Shown in pieces: positions 44,493-55,177 of a DNA stretch of 64,000 bases. The stretch covers positions 1 through 64,000 of the forward strand of contig JANBPK010000703.1 of the NCBI GenBank assembly GCA_027579435.1, written 5' to 3'. The translations under genes and the position numbers were made by a program. The notes under the pieces are model-generated. The model ran no database searches. It worked only from the letters and a program-made list of their open reading frames with translations, and was not told where the DNA came from. Position 1 is the first letter of the stretch. Each line of letters starts with the position of its first letter. Source of the stretch: Candolleomyces eurysporus (lineage: Eukaryota; Basidiomycota; Agaricomycetes; Agaricales; Psathyrellaceae).

Positions 44493-47400
44493 CAGAACGT
44501 AGAGAATTGTTGCTGTAGTCCGTCGGTAGAAGAGTTTCTCAGCGCCGGGTCTTGGATCGTTGAGCAGAAGAGTGAAACAGATGGCGGGAGTAGACGTGGT
44601 GGATATGGCGCCAGTTGGTGCCTGTATAGGTGCCAGTGCGTGAATTAAGGGCGAGCGAACAAATCATGGGTGACCAAACACCGCCCTACAACTCTGGCCG
44701 CTGATATAGACCACGAACGGGTACCAGAAGAATGACCGAATATCGAAAACACGTCCTGCGCGTTGGGCAAATGCCAGAAAGCATCCACGGTCCGTAGATG
44801 GGAAAGAAACGAGGAAAGCAGGAGTCAAGACGGGGATAGGTGACCTGCTGTAATTAGCAAGACGCGCAGATCTTCACTGACGGTGGGGAAGGGTTCGGGG
44901 TGGCAGGTGCGTCCCGATCGACTCGACCGTAGATGGATGTTCATTCCTTCCAGCTTCAACCAGGTCCCATATGATTCTAATGGAAGGCAATCGGCAATCC
45001 TTCGTCGAGCCCAGCCTTCCATCATGGATACTCCATCGTAACGCCTCCGACAGCAACCTCGCGCCCTCGCCTTTCCATCCCTATGCCTTCCATCCCGCCA
45101 ACTGCCCGTTCATCTCGACAATCCCATTTCAACTCTGGGAGGAGCGAGGTCTGCTCGCACCAGCATCTAGAAAAGAGCATCCACCCTTCCTTCTCTGTTG
45201 GGATATCGCGAAAGCTCGCTCCATTGCACGATGCTTCCCCACTCCAACCTTCCTCAACCCAAAGCAGTTGAAGTCATTGACAAATCCAAGCACCCTTCCA
45301 TCCTCACAACTGTCTTTACCATCCTCTCAAACACACACTCGTCCCAACCCAATCCTTATCCCCAAAATTCGATGACCTCCATCCGAGCCTCATCCGCCTG
45401 CTCATTCAGTCCAACACACCTGGGAGCACCCGCCCATTCCATACACATCCAAGACTCGCTCTCCAGGCCGTCACTACGCCGTCCTAGATACTGTCTGCCT
45501 AGTACACTTTTCCGGGCTCTTCCATTCATCCTCCAAATTACGCATCCCTTCCACTTATCCCTCGACTCGATTGGCCAACCCGTCCGATTTGTCACGACGA
45601 TGAAAGGCAGATAGTAGCACTGGAGGGCTACGTCGTCTCTGACACTCGCCACGGGGACGGTACAGCTGATTTTCTAATGAAACCTCTCGTCTAATTGTTG
45701 ACCAGCACGCCGCCGGGCCTAGGACTGCAGGAGGAGGGGGGGTACAGAAGGCAAGCCCATCCATCTCTCGCGACCCTGCTAAGCAGTTCGCTGACCCAAG
45801 CACACAGGCTCGCCACGGACAAGGGCCAGCCTGGTGGAATGACGTCACGAACAGGAGGGGAGGCTGGACGAGTGTCGAAAATCGGTCAGTGACCGTTTCC
45901 TTGGTTTGCGACAGATGGATTAACGCCAGGGTACCTGCTCAGACTCCTGGTCAAAGCGGAGAAGAACCCTCGAGTTCGGGAGGGAATATAATTGGCCGAG
46001 CCCGGCTGCTGGAAGCCATGTGCGCTTGTTGGACCATGGCGACTGTACCTCGAGCTGGAGTAGAGGACACAAGTCGAAGAATCAATCCCAAGAAAACCAG
46101 CGAATGGTGAACCTCAGGCGAAACTGGAAGATACCCAAATGTTCCTCGAAGCTCTACCCCTCCAAAACCATGTTTCGGGTGCGACGAGAACACAGCGGTC
46201 ACGTTCAGCATCCAAGGGCTCCCCACCGCAGTCCAAGGCACGCCGGAGGAGCAAGATTTACTTCCGACCGCCTCGGTCAAGGACTGGCGACAGTTTCGCC
46301 ACTTTCCCTGCGCGGAGCATCCGTTCGTACGAGGGGCGCAGTTACGCTGCCTGCATGGCATGTATAAAGGGGCGCTTTGGCAACCAAGTTCGAGTGCTGA
46401 ACACATCCTGGGAAACGCCCGAGTGAGCTCGAGCGAGGTGGCAAGGGGCACCGTGCAAGAAATGAAGACAAGGGGGATATGGTAGAAAATGGATGGGTTC
46501 CCTTCGAACTGACTCTTGAGCTCCCTGCACTTGAGCTCGGTTGGCTGACGAGAATGTGGGACGGTTCCAGCTAGGGTGGTTGACTTTACGTCCTCGAGCT
46601 CGACCTGTCAGCACGTTGAACTTCACTATGTGCGGGAGCACTAGGACTGGAAAGGGGAGGGGAGGAAGAAGGATTGATGCATTTCGTTAAGAGTTTCTAG
46701 AAGCGTCCTGGAGCGTCAACGACGGGTTTTGTCTTCTGCTGGTGTTCGAGCCTTCGGGAGCCTGACCCAAAACAAGCATCGGATTCGGGAGGGTTACTTT
46801 GCAACTAGGTGCAGTTGTTATGAATTATGAACGAAACGCGGTGTATTCTGCATGAACCTTCGAGTCGAACAGGAGATTCTACGGGGACAGGAGGTAAGAG
46901 TTGTTGGAACTCGTGGACGATTCGTGTACTGATGCATGTGGCAAGCGCTGCGATTTTCGTCGGTATGGGTGACGTGAAGATCCTGCCTGCTTCAGCGAGC
47001 TGGCAGGGCGATGAGAGCGTCAGCGAGGAAATAAAAAAGAAGAGGACGAGCTCAAAGAAAATTGAAGACTTACCCCTTTTCAACACCGGTTTCATGGGGA
47101 GGCTGCAGGCTACCTCTCTCTACCTCTCCTCTGCCTCTCCTTTCTCCCTCTGCCTCTCCTTCCCTTTGGCTCCTTCTACCCTTCTAAGGACACGCATCTT
47201 TGAAAAGACTGTTTGCCATTCGGCGAGCTATCCTTCATTTCAGGGGGCCTTGAGCCTCATCCTCTGACATTCTTCGCCTCATACACAAGCAACTCGTGAA
47301 CATCGCTGAAGAGTTCGCGTTATGGGGAAGTTGTGGAATGTGGTTTCAAGCTGCACGGTCGAAATGACGGTGAAGGTGGTTGGAAGTGGAGGGAAGAGGT

Positions 47401-48084
47401 CGTCGCGCCGGCTGACCGGACAAATTCCGGACCTTTTTTGTTTTCGCTAATTTTTGGAAAATGCTCCTCAACCTCGCAGCTCCTTCTCTCCTGTTCTCGA
47501 GTCCCTGCTTTTGCTCAATTTCTCCCCCTTTTCCCTCCAACGTCTACTCAAGCGTCGGCCATACACGAGCCCCTAGGGCCCAACATTCCTATGGCCCGAG
47601 CCATTACAGCTCACAGCCCTCGATTCTCTGTGGCTACTTCGAGAAGCTGAAGGAATGTGGTTTCACGTTGCACAGTCGAAATGACGGTGGAGGTGGAGGA
47701 AGACGAGGAAAGAGGTCGTCGTGGGCTCACGCCGATGGCGAGCCGGACGAACTCCGGACCTTCTCAGTTGTCGCTCAATTTTGGAAACCCTCCTCGGACG
47801 ATCTTAACCGCTGGCCCGGAGAATTTCGAGTACCCCTCTCTGCCGAATTTCTGGGGTCCTCCGCACTCGCCACACCCATAGACAACGCGCTCACAGTCCA
47901 CAAACTTCGATTCCCTGTGGCTCCCCCTCTTGCTCTCCCCGCATACTAGAGGGGCACTAGCAGCATCTCAAGCGATGATATAGGAGGATTTCAGTCGTTT
48001 GCAGTCGCCTTTCCCTCGATATCATAACATATGGGGACTTGAAAGCGCCCTCCCCCTCCTCACTCCACACACCACTTGAATTCT
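44493..48084. other. 3.5 kb without a convincing gene
   Basis: Several short open frames exist on both strands, but none shows a domain or a consistent splice series. The most protein-like are on the plus strand at about 45330-45670 (parts such as FDDLHPSLIRLLIQ and EGYVVSDTRHGDGTADF) and a minus-strand two-exon reading at 46805-47095. 47100-47175 is a pyrimidine-rich CT microsatellite-like stretch. The base composition and lack of family repeats differ from the flanks. Confidence 0.4.
47330..47940 (+). repeat. Two tandem copies of about 310 bp
   Basis: 47335-47440 and 47650-47765 share GAATGTGGTTTCA, GTCGAAATGACGGTG, GAAAGAGGTCGTCG-like text and AACTCCGGACCTT-like text. The following parts (47440-47640 and 47765-47940) also align loosely and both end in a phrase with TTCGATTC.CTGTGGCT. 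Neither copy carries a clear gene. Confidence 0.6.
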
Positions 48085-48680
48085 TTCATGTGCCTCCCAG
48101 CTTCCACCGTACGTTCAAGGAGACGTGTGCTCTCTCGAGCTTTCTACCGGTGCCTCGACCTCTTCAGGTGGTACCGCGGTGAGCTTCCAGTGAGTACTTC
48201 CTCCTCCGATCCTCGCCTTGTTGACTCCTCCCAACCCCTCTCCAGGGCCGTCGCTGCCAGTGCGACCCGACACGAGCTCCTCGAGGTCCAATGTGACTCC
48301 CTTCTTCGGTCCATCAAAATTGCATAGAACATCAGCAACCATTTGTCCTGCATCGCGAACGACCTGGATGTGAGGAACACTCTCAATCTCGTTACACTCC
48401 GAACGACGCTCTGGGCGTCAGCTCGCAGACGCTCTCGTGGATGTCAATGGTATCGCGAATTTCCATTCTACCTTCTCCCTCGCATCTTTGCCGGCCTCTC
48501 ATCGATTTCCATCGGCAGATCGTCTGCACCAAGCGGCTTGCCTCCGACCTGCTTGACCACGGTGAGTCGTCGCTAAACTCTTTCGCTTTCTCGCTTTTCT
48601 CATCGAATGATTTAGCCTCCATATCCTTTTCTCATGAACCGGTCCCGTAGCTTTCTCGTACCCACCTAGCGTACTTGCAA
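48085..48680 (+). pseudogene. Truncated R1 copy with internal stop
   Basis: It begins in exon 2 after the finger, keeps the acceptor and the coiled-coil exon start, then shows a TAG where relatives read CAG (AAAATTGCATAGAACATC near 48320) and a deletion of the central coiled-coil part after GATGTGAGGAACAC. The 3' exon text follows. It cannot encode the family protein. Confidence 0.65.
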
Positions 48681-48757
48681 TGATATCTCTATTGCAGCCA
48701 TGGTCTCATTATAGTCCCAGGTCAGGGCCTTTGAGCATTGATCAAATCGGGTTATAG

Positions 48758-49015
48758 TTATATCATCGGCTGTTCCAGCCCACCCTCTAAAAAGGGATAC
48801 ATATCGGGAGCGGGGAGAATTTGTACGAAGAAAGGAAATCCTGATAGCATTGAAGTTCGAATGGTAGGTTGTGTGGTACTCGCGAAGTGAACGGAGTCGA
48901 GGGATGCAGAATGTTCATAGGTACAATTGCAACGGAGAAAACGATTCAAAGGCGTTGTTAACGGCCTCATGGAGGGCATGAATGGCTTGCACGACGACTG
49001 ATACAGAGACCGTCA
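48758..49015 (-). pseudogene. 3' fragment of the acidic protein gene
   Basis: Minus-strand text matches the last intron and exon of the acidic gene (AVVQAIHALHEAVNNAFES readable) plus 3' flank also found at 36.6-36.85 kb. It is convergent with the truncated R1 copy, mirroring the 35.6-37.5-kb arrangement. Confidence 0.6.
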
Positions 49016-49089
49016 GCTTGATTATGAAAACTGACTCTAAAGTTGTAAGACTAAGGCGTACTTGCAATTGAGCTTAACGAAACATCATG

Positions 49090-50021
49090 CTACCCTTGAC
49101 ACCCTTTGCCGCCGATGAGGTCTTTCAATGGTATCGACCTGATCCTCTTCGAAAGCGTCCGACCGGGGTCGTTTCTGTCCAGATCCTTCTGAAACCCTTC
49201 TTGATCAGCGATCGTGACCAATGATAATCTAGTAGGGAGGAGTCGCACCTGATACTGTAGCTCCAGGTCTGGGGCGACGGGCAAGTTGATGGCTCCGAGC
49301 CTGAAGTGTTTCCATGGTTCGTATCTGAATAACGGATGCCTTGGTCAGCAATATATCGGAGTATTGAAAGAAAGTGCTTTTGACTCACACAACGTCGCAT
49401 AAACATGATATGTTCCGCGGTACGGTCGCCCTCTGCGAGCGCTTTTTGTAGCTCGTCGTGAGCGGATTCAACAGAAAGAATAACCTCTTTTTGTGTTTGA
49501 ATAGCCTGCGACATATCTTCAGCGAACGCTGCCACTGCGGATTCCCTCCCAAGCAAGTCGAGGAGCATATCGTCGATACGTTGACAAAGCTCTTTGCAGT
49601 TGGTGTCGTAGAACTTGTGCGCTGTGTCCAGGGATTGCATGGCCCTAGAGAGTGCCCAAGGGTAACAGGTCAGAGGACCAAATGCATCGAGGTCGAACGG
49701 CCGCATTTGTGTCAACTTACTGAGCAATGGATCCGGATTCAGCATCCTCAGATTGTCGGATAGGGACAAGAGAGATTGCGAGAGGTCTGATGTGCCTGTG
49801 GCGGAGAGGAGCACCTTCCCTGCATTTAAGTGGGCAGGAGGAGCCGCTCTCGATCAGCGTCAGGCAGCAAGGCTCGCAGAGGACGTGACCTGCGGAGTGT
49901 TATGGCCTATNTTAGAAACCACGNAGCTGAAAGCAACGANACACGNACCACAAGAAAGTCGATGAGGAGGTGTGNGCACAGGATGAAGTGCGTCGAAGCA
50001 AACTCCACAAGCAGGCCACAT
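49090..50021 (-). CDS. RING-like/coiled-coil protein, subtype R1, intact
   Basis: Reconstruction: complement(join(49090..49199,49249..49324,49389..49644,49721..49889,49949..50021)), 227 aa, all in phase. First exon (73 nt) and coiled-coil exon (256 nt) have exactly the sizes of the gene at 4307. The finger reads CGVCFDALHP, LSCGHVLCEPCC and CPLKC, and the following linker (ISLVPIRQSED) also matches 4307 (ISLFPLDQSED). The coiled coil contains KELCQRIDDMLLDLLG and SAHDELQKALAEGD. A basic C-terminal pair of exons (ARSHQLARRPR, LSKRIRSIPLK) is added. Five undetermined bases fall at 49911-49975, one of them in the first finger loop. A TATAAAT box is near 50103. This is the closest relative of the gene at 4307, 45 kb away. 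Confidence 0.77.
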
Positions 50022-50535
50022 GATGCGACTGGGACTAGTCTTGGAACTGGTCGATAGGAAGGGTGCGAAGAGGGTGTGGATTCTGAGGAACTAAAAAGCT
50101 GCATTTATATCTTCCACACACAGAGGGCGCCATGCTAATGAAGTCGCAAAGAGATCTAAAGGGACAAAGAGTAGCAACTTGACATGATCACCAGCACTTC
50201 GACATGATCACATCTCAAGGCCATCACATCCAAATATGGTGCATCTACTTTTGGCAGTTTTGCACCCCTCTGGATCGATCACTCGACTACCTCTCGCCAT
50301 CACCTCAAAGACCTTTCGAATTCCCCGCTCGGGCTGACTGTGACAGACGCAAGCACCCGTTGTAACACATACAGGCCTCGAAACCTGTACAGCGTCGTTC
50401 CAAGTTCTTCCTATTCTCGAGTTGTCGATCCCCGAGATTTCTGGAGTTTCAAACGTAAACCTCATTCAGCCGACCGAAATATTTATTCAGGTGCCTATTA
50501 ACACATGTACAATAAGATACGTCTTGATTATCACC
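50022..50535. other. Intergenic with short interspersed block
   Basis: No gene is supported. 50200-50300 carries GGCCATCACATCCAAATATGG followed by TGCATCTACTTTTGGCAGTTTTGCACCCC and TCACTCGACTACC, the block seen also near 4090, 25360, 35520, 41755 and 53870. Confidence 0.45.
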
Positions 50536-51352
50536 TCAAGCCAAATCACTCTCAGTAACGCTTGAGCTGCTCCTTGACCCAGGAGCAAATATTTCGCTGT
50601 CCAATTGGACTATCTATAATCGTTATGAGTAAAAGAAAGCTTATTGAGTTGGTCATCACCCACTCTGTCGTAAAGAGCTTCCAACGCTTCTTTCCTCTTC
50701 TCGTTGCTCTCCAGAGCCGTCCTAAGCTTCGAATCCAGATCTTCTTTCATCCCCTCATATTTACCAGTCAACTCCTTCAACTCATCCAAACGAACCGCGT
50801 TTTCCCGAGTGATTTCCTCGTTAAGCTTGAATCTTTCCTTCATTTCTTCGAGTCTTCGACCCCTGGACTCGTGCAATGAGCGAAGGAACGCCACCTCGTC
50901 TGCACAGGCTTGATAAACGGGGTTTCTATAAAGCATCGATCGGTCAGTTAGCGTAATCTTGTCAAGTCGACATGGATAACCGTACCTGGAAGACATGTCC
51001 TTTCTTTTCTGATCACATCTCACAATTTCGGGCTCAGTGACAAACCGTGTGAAGTACACGGGCTGCAAAGATGTACCTGTCCAGGTCCTCGAGAGAGTGC
51101 AGATGGGGCATGATTTGGTGACAGATCCCTTCGGAGTCAAGGGCAGCAGGAGAGCGCAACACCCTTCACATAGCAAGCCATCTGGATGCACAGAATGAGA
51201 TATCATTTGCTAGAATTGCAAGGCCATTATTACGCACCGCAGCAAGGGGTCTTCTTGATGGGTTGCTCCTCATCGAACAGCTGTCTTTCGCAGCCTGAGC
51301 AAGCTAAAGTCAATGGGGGCTCTCTGTCCTCTAGCGAGTCTGGGGTATTCAT
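50536..51352 (-). CDS. RING-like/coiled-coil protein, subtype R2, intact
   Basis: Reconstruction: complement(join(50536..50613,50664..50925,50986..51181,51238..51352)), 216 aa in phase. The finger reads CSGCERQLF, TPCC, LLCEGCCALL and CPICTLSRTW: all-cysteine R2 type with D/G where the histidine of classical RINGs would be. The 262-nt exon forms a strong coiled coil (MKERFKLNEEITREN, DLDSKLRTALESNEKRKEAL). The last exon is serine-rich and acidic (RSSSSVTESDL). It is divergent from its relative at 51969, with about 615 bp between the starts; the two share the finger spacing and the exon plan. A TATAAT-type box lies near 51420. Confidence 0.78.
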
Positions 51353-51968
51353 TGCGGTGAGAATGGAGAATTAGTGACGGTTTGATAGCGGAGTGGTGTG
51401 ATCAACTTCCTTCAGCCCAGCCGATTATATGCTATTTTTTGTCTTTGTATTTCGAATCCTTCGCGAACAGAAACACATCCTTATATGTACACAAGGTCAA
51501 CCATTATGGTCAAAAATATACAAGGAAAGGCACGATTAATGGCACCACATGACAATCCAGGGTGAAAGAGGCGTGCCTGATAAGTGCGAAACCGGCGGCG
51601 TCTGTGGGCGCTTGTCGGAGGCTGCTTCCATGCCCACGATGGAGCGCCTTAACAAAGTTGAGAGCGTAATTTGACGAAAATAGCAAGTCAAAGCGCGGTT
51701 GCCATGATAGCTCGCCATTTTCGAACTACATACGTCTCGCACTGCGCTGGTGAGTACCCGTTTGATCATGAGCTATTCCGCTGGCTTGTTCGCGAGAAGG
51801 TGGCGCCAAGCCATACCAACGCAGATCAACAGAGAGAGCCCTTTGTACTTTGAATTATAATAGCCCGGTTACGTACCAACGAAACGAGAAGAACCACCGA
51901 TAGCAGCCACTCCTGGCGCTGGTTTAAGTAGTCCTCCAAAATTTCCTGCACCCTGTTGTACGGGCCAA
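51353..51968. other. Divergent promoter region of two R2 genes
   Basis: No gene is supported. AT-rich boxes near 51420 and 51850 could serve the minus- and plus-strand genes respectively. A bidirectional control region for the pair is possible. Confidence 0.4.
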
Positions 51969-52672
51969 ATGGCAACTTCTAGCGACCATTACGAGCTCAC
52001 TGTAGCTTGTGCAGGGTGCCAGCGTCCTCTGTTCTACGAGAGCGACTCGGATCTGAGGAAGACGCGCTGTTGTGGTGAGTGGGTTCAACAAATCCGAGTC
52101 CCTTTGTTTGACCGTCTTCAAACTTCTCCTTGATCCATCCTTTAATTCAGACGCAATCATATGCAGAGCCTGCGTAGTGACCGTCCTTCCTTTGAGTCCA
52201 GGCAGCTCCAAGATTGAGAAGTGTCCTGTATGCACGACTGTTGGTGCATGGACGGAAGAGACACTACAACTCGTACACATGAAGTTCCAATACTCAGAAC
52301 GTGACCACGTAAAACAGAAAGATCTGGGTGTAGGGTGAGTAACTATATAAGCCGGCGATAGCTACGAGTCAGGTTCAGTACCTAACAGTTGTTCGCATTC
52401 GCAGTGATGCCCCGGCTCCCACCCTCCAGGAACTGGAGATTCTTCGTAAACTTCGGGAAGAACTGGCCTGGGAAGTCGCAAGTCTAAAGGAGCAACAGGA
52501 ACTGAATGAAGAAGCGCTTCAACACTACTGCTCTCGCTACAAAGGTTTGACGGAGACGGCTAAGCGATATCAGGATTTGAAAAGCGACATCGACCATAAG
52601 ATTGGTCTCTTACAAGACATGAATGGAGTCTCGTCCAAGCGGGTGGACAGGTTTTATAAGGAGGCACTATGA
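51969..52672 (+). CDS. RING-like/coiled-coil protein, subtype R2, intact
   Basis: Reconstruction: join(51969..52074,52151..52334,52405..52672), 185 aa in phase. The finger reads CAGCQRPLF, TRCC, IICRACVVTVLPLSPG and CPVCTTVGAW; it matches the gene at 7118 closely (LTV-CAGC, ICRAC, TVLPL). The last exon encodes a coiled coil of about 85 residues (EILRKLREELAWEV, LKEQQELNEEAL, KRYQDLKSDIDHK) and ends the protein, without the extra tail exon of its relatives. Finger intron in phase 1 and coiled-coil intron in phase 2, as in the whole family. It faces away from the gene at 50536. Confidence 0.8.
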
Positions 52673-52817
52673 GATCCAAGGAGCACGTTCTCGTGATCAC
52701 ACAACACAAAGGAGCCAGTTATAAAGAACATGTAGATGTGTATTGGTTTTTATATCTTGATAATATCAAGTTCGAATGATAATTGTGTAGTACCCACGAC
52801 GAGGGAGCAAAGATTGC

Positions 52818-53684
52818 TCAAACTGAGCAGCGAAGATCGTAGCGGCCAAAGGCGTTGTTAACGGCCTCATTGAGGGCGTGAATAGCTTGCACGACTTCTT
52901 GAAGGAGGACCAAATGCTGATATAGAGACTGTCAGCTTGACCACAAGAACTGACTGTAAAGGATGAATCTTACATCGCAAGGCGGAGGCGGAGGGAGGTC
53001 ACGGCGTTCGATATCCACGTCCGCCTGGAGTTCCTCGCTGTCGGGATCATGCATGGGATAGTCCTCGTCATTACTGGCAAACAGGTTGGTAGAGGTGGTA
53101 TAATTGGTAGTGGGGAGATGGTGACCGCGAGTATCGGGATGCATGAGGACGAAGGTCGGTTGACTACGGTCTTGGTCGTCCTGGTTGCGAGGAGGCTGAA
53201 CGTCTTGAGTGTCACTGAACGACTCGTCGGCGTCCTGATCGTACTGAGAGCGACTGAACGATTCGTATGGGTACCGAATGTCCTGGCCGAGAGAGAATTG
53301 GACCTCCTGGGAGTCCTCGCTTTGAGATCCGTGCTCCCTCTCGTCCTTGTCTTGCTGTTCGTCCCAGATCGGGGAATGGCAGAGCCGAGGTGTGCTCCCT
53401 CCCAGAACGCCACGCACCAATGCCGACGCCGAAGGAGAGACGGCCTACGTCCACAATGTCAGTACTAAGATTGAATAATGAGAGGGAGAACAGACCCTCG
53501 GCGTCGAAGGCGGACTCATGGTGGACGCTCGCGAACTGGAGGCAGCCCGTGCCTTTGGAGACCGGATGGGAGCGTGTTTCACACCCTTCAGACTTGATTT
53601 TGACCTCTTACGTCGACGAATGAGCCAGAGGATAGCCCTCGAAAGAGATGGAGGAAGGTGAATGTCGGACTTTATGGTCAACAT
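52818..53684 (-). CDS. Acidic Asp/Gln/Ser-rich protein, four exons
   Basis: Reconstruction: complement(join(52818..52916,52974..53354,53418..53444,53496..53684)), 231 aa, all phases consistent. The N-terminus is basic (LIRRRKRSKSSLKG), which could be a nuclear localisation signal. The centre is acidic and repetitive (SFSRSQYDQDADESFSD, DNDEDYPMHDPDSEE-like), with a proline run (LPPPPPC). The last exon forms a short helix (LVLLQEVVQAIHALNEAV). No known domain is recognised. Broken relatives lie at 35.6-36.65, 41.64-42.0 and 48.76-49.0 kb, mostly beside R1 copies, so gene and R1 module seem to have spread together. An undetermined base at 53779 is upstream of the start. Confidence 0.6.
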
Positions 53685-54139
53685 CCTGGGCCCTGCCGTG
53701 TGGAGTTTAGGATCAAGACTAGTCCTGGAGAGAAGTCGGGGGAATGGGAGATTGACTTCACCCCTTTTAAATCCCCCCNTTTTATCTTGTTGAGGACCTC
53801 TGTCGATAGCTGTCATACTCAAGCCTGGCGAAGGACATGTCTTCGGAGGTGTGATCGACGAAAGGTAGTCGAGTGATGGTCAGGAGGGTAAGACTACCAA
53901 AAGCGGGTTGCACCATATTTGGATGTGATCGAGGGCGATCAGGTGTGATGGTGTCGAGGTGCTCTCCCCTATGCTCTCGCTTTCATTGCAGGACCTTTCC
54001 TCAATCAACATGGCGCTCTCTGTCTCATATGGGAGGGAGGAAGACCGCCCCTCAAGTTCAGCTCTATAAACACAGCTCCTTTACCTCCTCAGAATCCCCA
54101 CGTCCCGGACCCCGTCGCCTGGCACCCGTCCTGCGCATT
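53685..54139. other. Intergenic with interspersed block and TATA box
   Basis: 53860-53960 carries the reversed form of the short block (ACTACCAAAAGCGGGTTGCACC, ATATTTGGATGTGATCGAGG). A TATAAAC box near 54064 precedes the plus-strand gene. The same combination (block, then box, then R1 gene) occurs at 4060-4307. Confidence 0.5.
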
Positions 54140-55018
54140 ATGCTGGTTGCCTGTGGAATTTGTTTCGATGCACTCCACCATGCTCATAGACCTGCCTGTC
54201 GTTTGGTCTGCGGTATGTATACATTCTGTCTCTATTCTGTCAATCACTCCCTCACTTTTGACCGAGAGCAGGGCACGTTTTCTGTGCGTCATGTTGCGAC
54301 CGCCTCATCGTCGCTGGACACTCTTGCGCCTTCAAATGCTCAGGCAACTTCCCCTTGGACTATCGGCATGTCAAGTCCCTGCATCTATCCGTGTTTCCCA
54401 TCAAAGTAAAGGATAGACGTCGTGCCGAGCTCTATTACACCTTCCTGAAGGACGCGGTCGGGACGTGTAATTTCTTTTCCGGCCCTATACCAGACGACGA
54501 TGCATCAGCGGCCTTACAGTGAGCCTTCGTATCCTTGAAACTTTTCCTTCCGCTTACGGCTTTCACTTTTAGATCCATCGCGTCCAACAAAGTTCGAGAA
54601 GGCCTTCTCCAGGAACAGTGTGCTTCCCTCGTGCATGCTCTGAAGCTCGAGAGAATGGTTACAGAACGTCTCTCTCAAGTTCTGAAGCGGAACGAAGCTC
54701 AGTTGCTTATTCTTGCCAGAGAAGAAGCCGATTTGCGTGTCACCATCATGAACCACCGCCAAACATTACTTGCGGAAGAGGTGATTGGTCAAGATCTCAA
54801 AATCGAGCTAGGCCGTCTCCGGGGAAAGGTTCGTATCTTATAATTAACGCTTGAAAGTCGTCGATCCTGATTTTTTGGGGCTTCGCATCATCGAAGATTG
54901 ACCGCGAGCGGAAACTGGTCTCTCATCTCCTCCAACAAGGTATGGCTCACCTCCATGATCAATGGCAGTCGTGTATGCTTACCACCTCTCGACAGCCGGC
55001 GCCCATTTCCATAACTGA
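54140..55018 (+). CDS. RING-like/coiled-coil protein, subtype R1, intact
   Basis: Reconstruction: join(54140..54212,54272..54518,54573..54828,54897..54939,54996..55018), 213 aa in phase. Exon 1 (73 nt), coiled-coil exon (256 nt) and fourth exon (43 nt) have the same sizes as in other R1 genes. The finger reads CGICFDALHH, CRLVCGHVFCASCC and CAFKC. Exon 2 is longer than in relatives and adds a segment with LHLSVFPIKVKDRR and FFSGPIPDDD. The coiled coil contains QEQCASLVHALKLERM and REEADLRVTIMNHRQ. Its upstream region matches that of the gene at 4307. A RING-type ligase or adaptor role is inferred only. Confidence 0.77.
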
Positions 55019-55177
55019 CTGGACTTAGTTCGCTGAACCTCAAGTCTACGAGAGAAGTGTTGTACGAGACTATCATAGCAGTATTTCGTCAATGTTACGC
55101 GCTTGTAGTTCAGAGAACTCGTGTACCTGAACTTCCTCAAACGGGATCGGCGTTGATCAAGGTATGAACTTGTGCCC

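Noticed and set aside
45330..45670. Protein-like pieces on the plus strand (FDDLHPSLIRLL, EGYVVSDTRHGDG)
   Set aside because: I could not connect them by in-phase splice sites or find a start, so no gene model is offered.
45951..46451. Minus-strand open frame of 166 codons
   Set aside because: No recognisable motif, no TATA box or splice support, and overlapping open frames on the other strand are equally long.
46805..47095. Possible two-exon minus-strand gene with KPVLKRG start
   Set aside because: Donor and acceptor exist, but the product has no similarity and the 5' flank is a simple CT-rich stretch; too weak.
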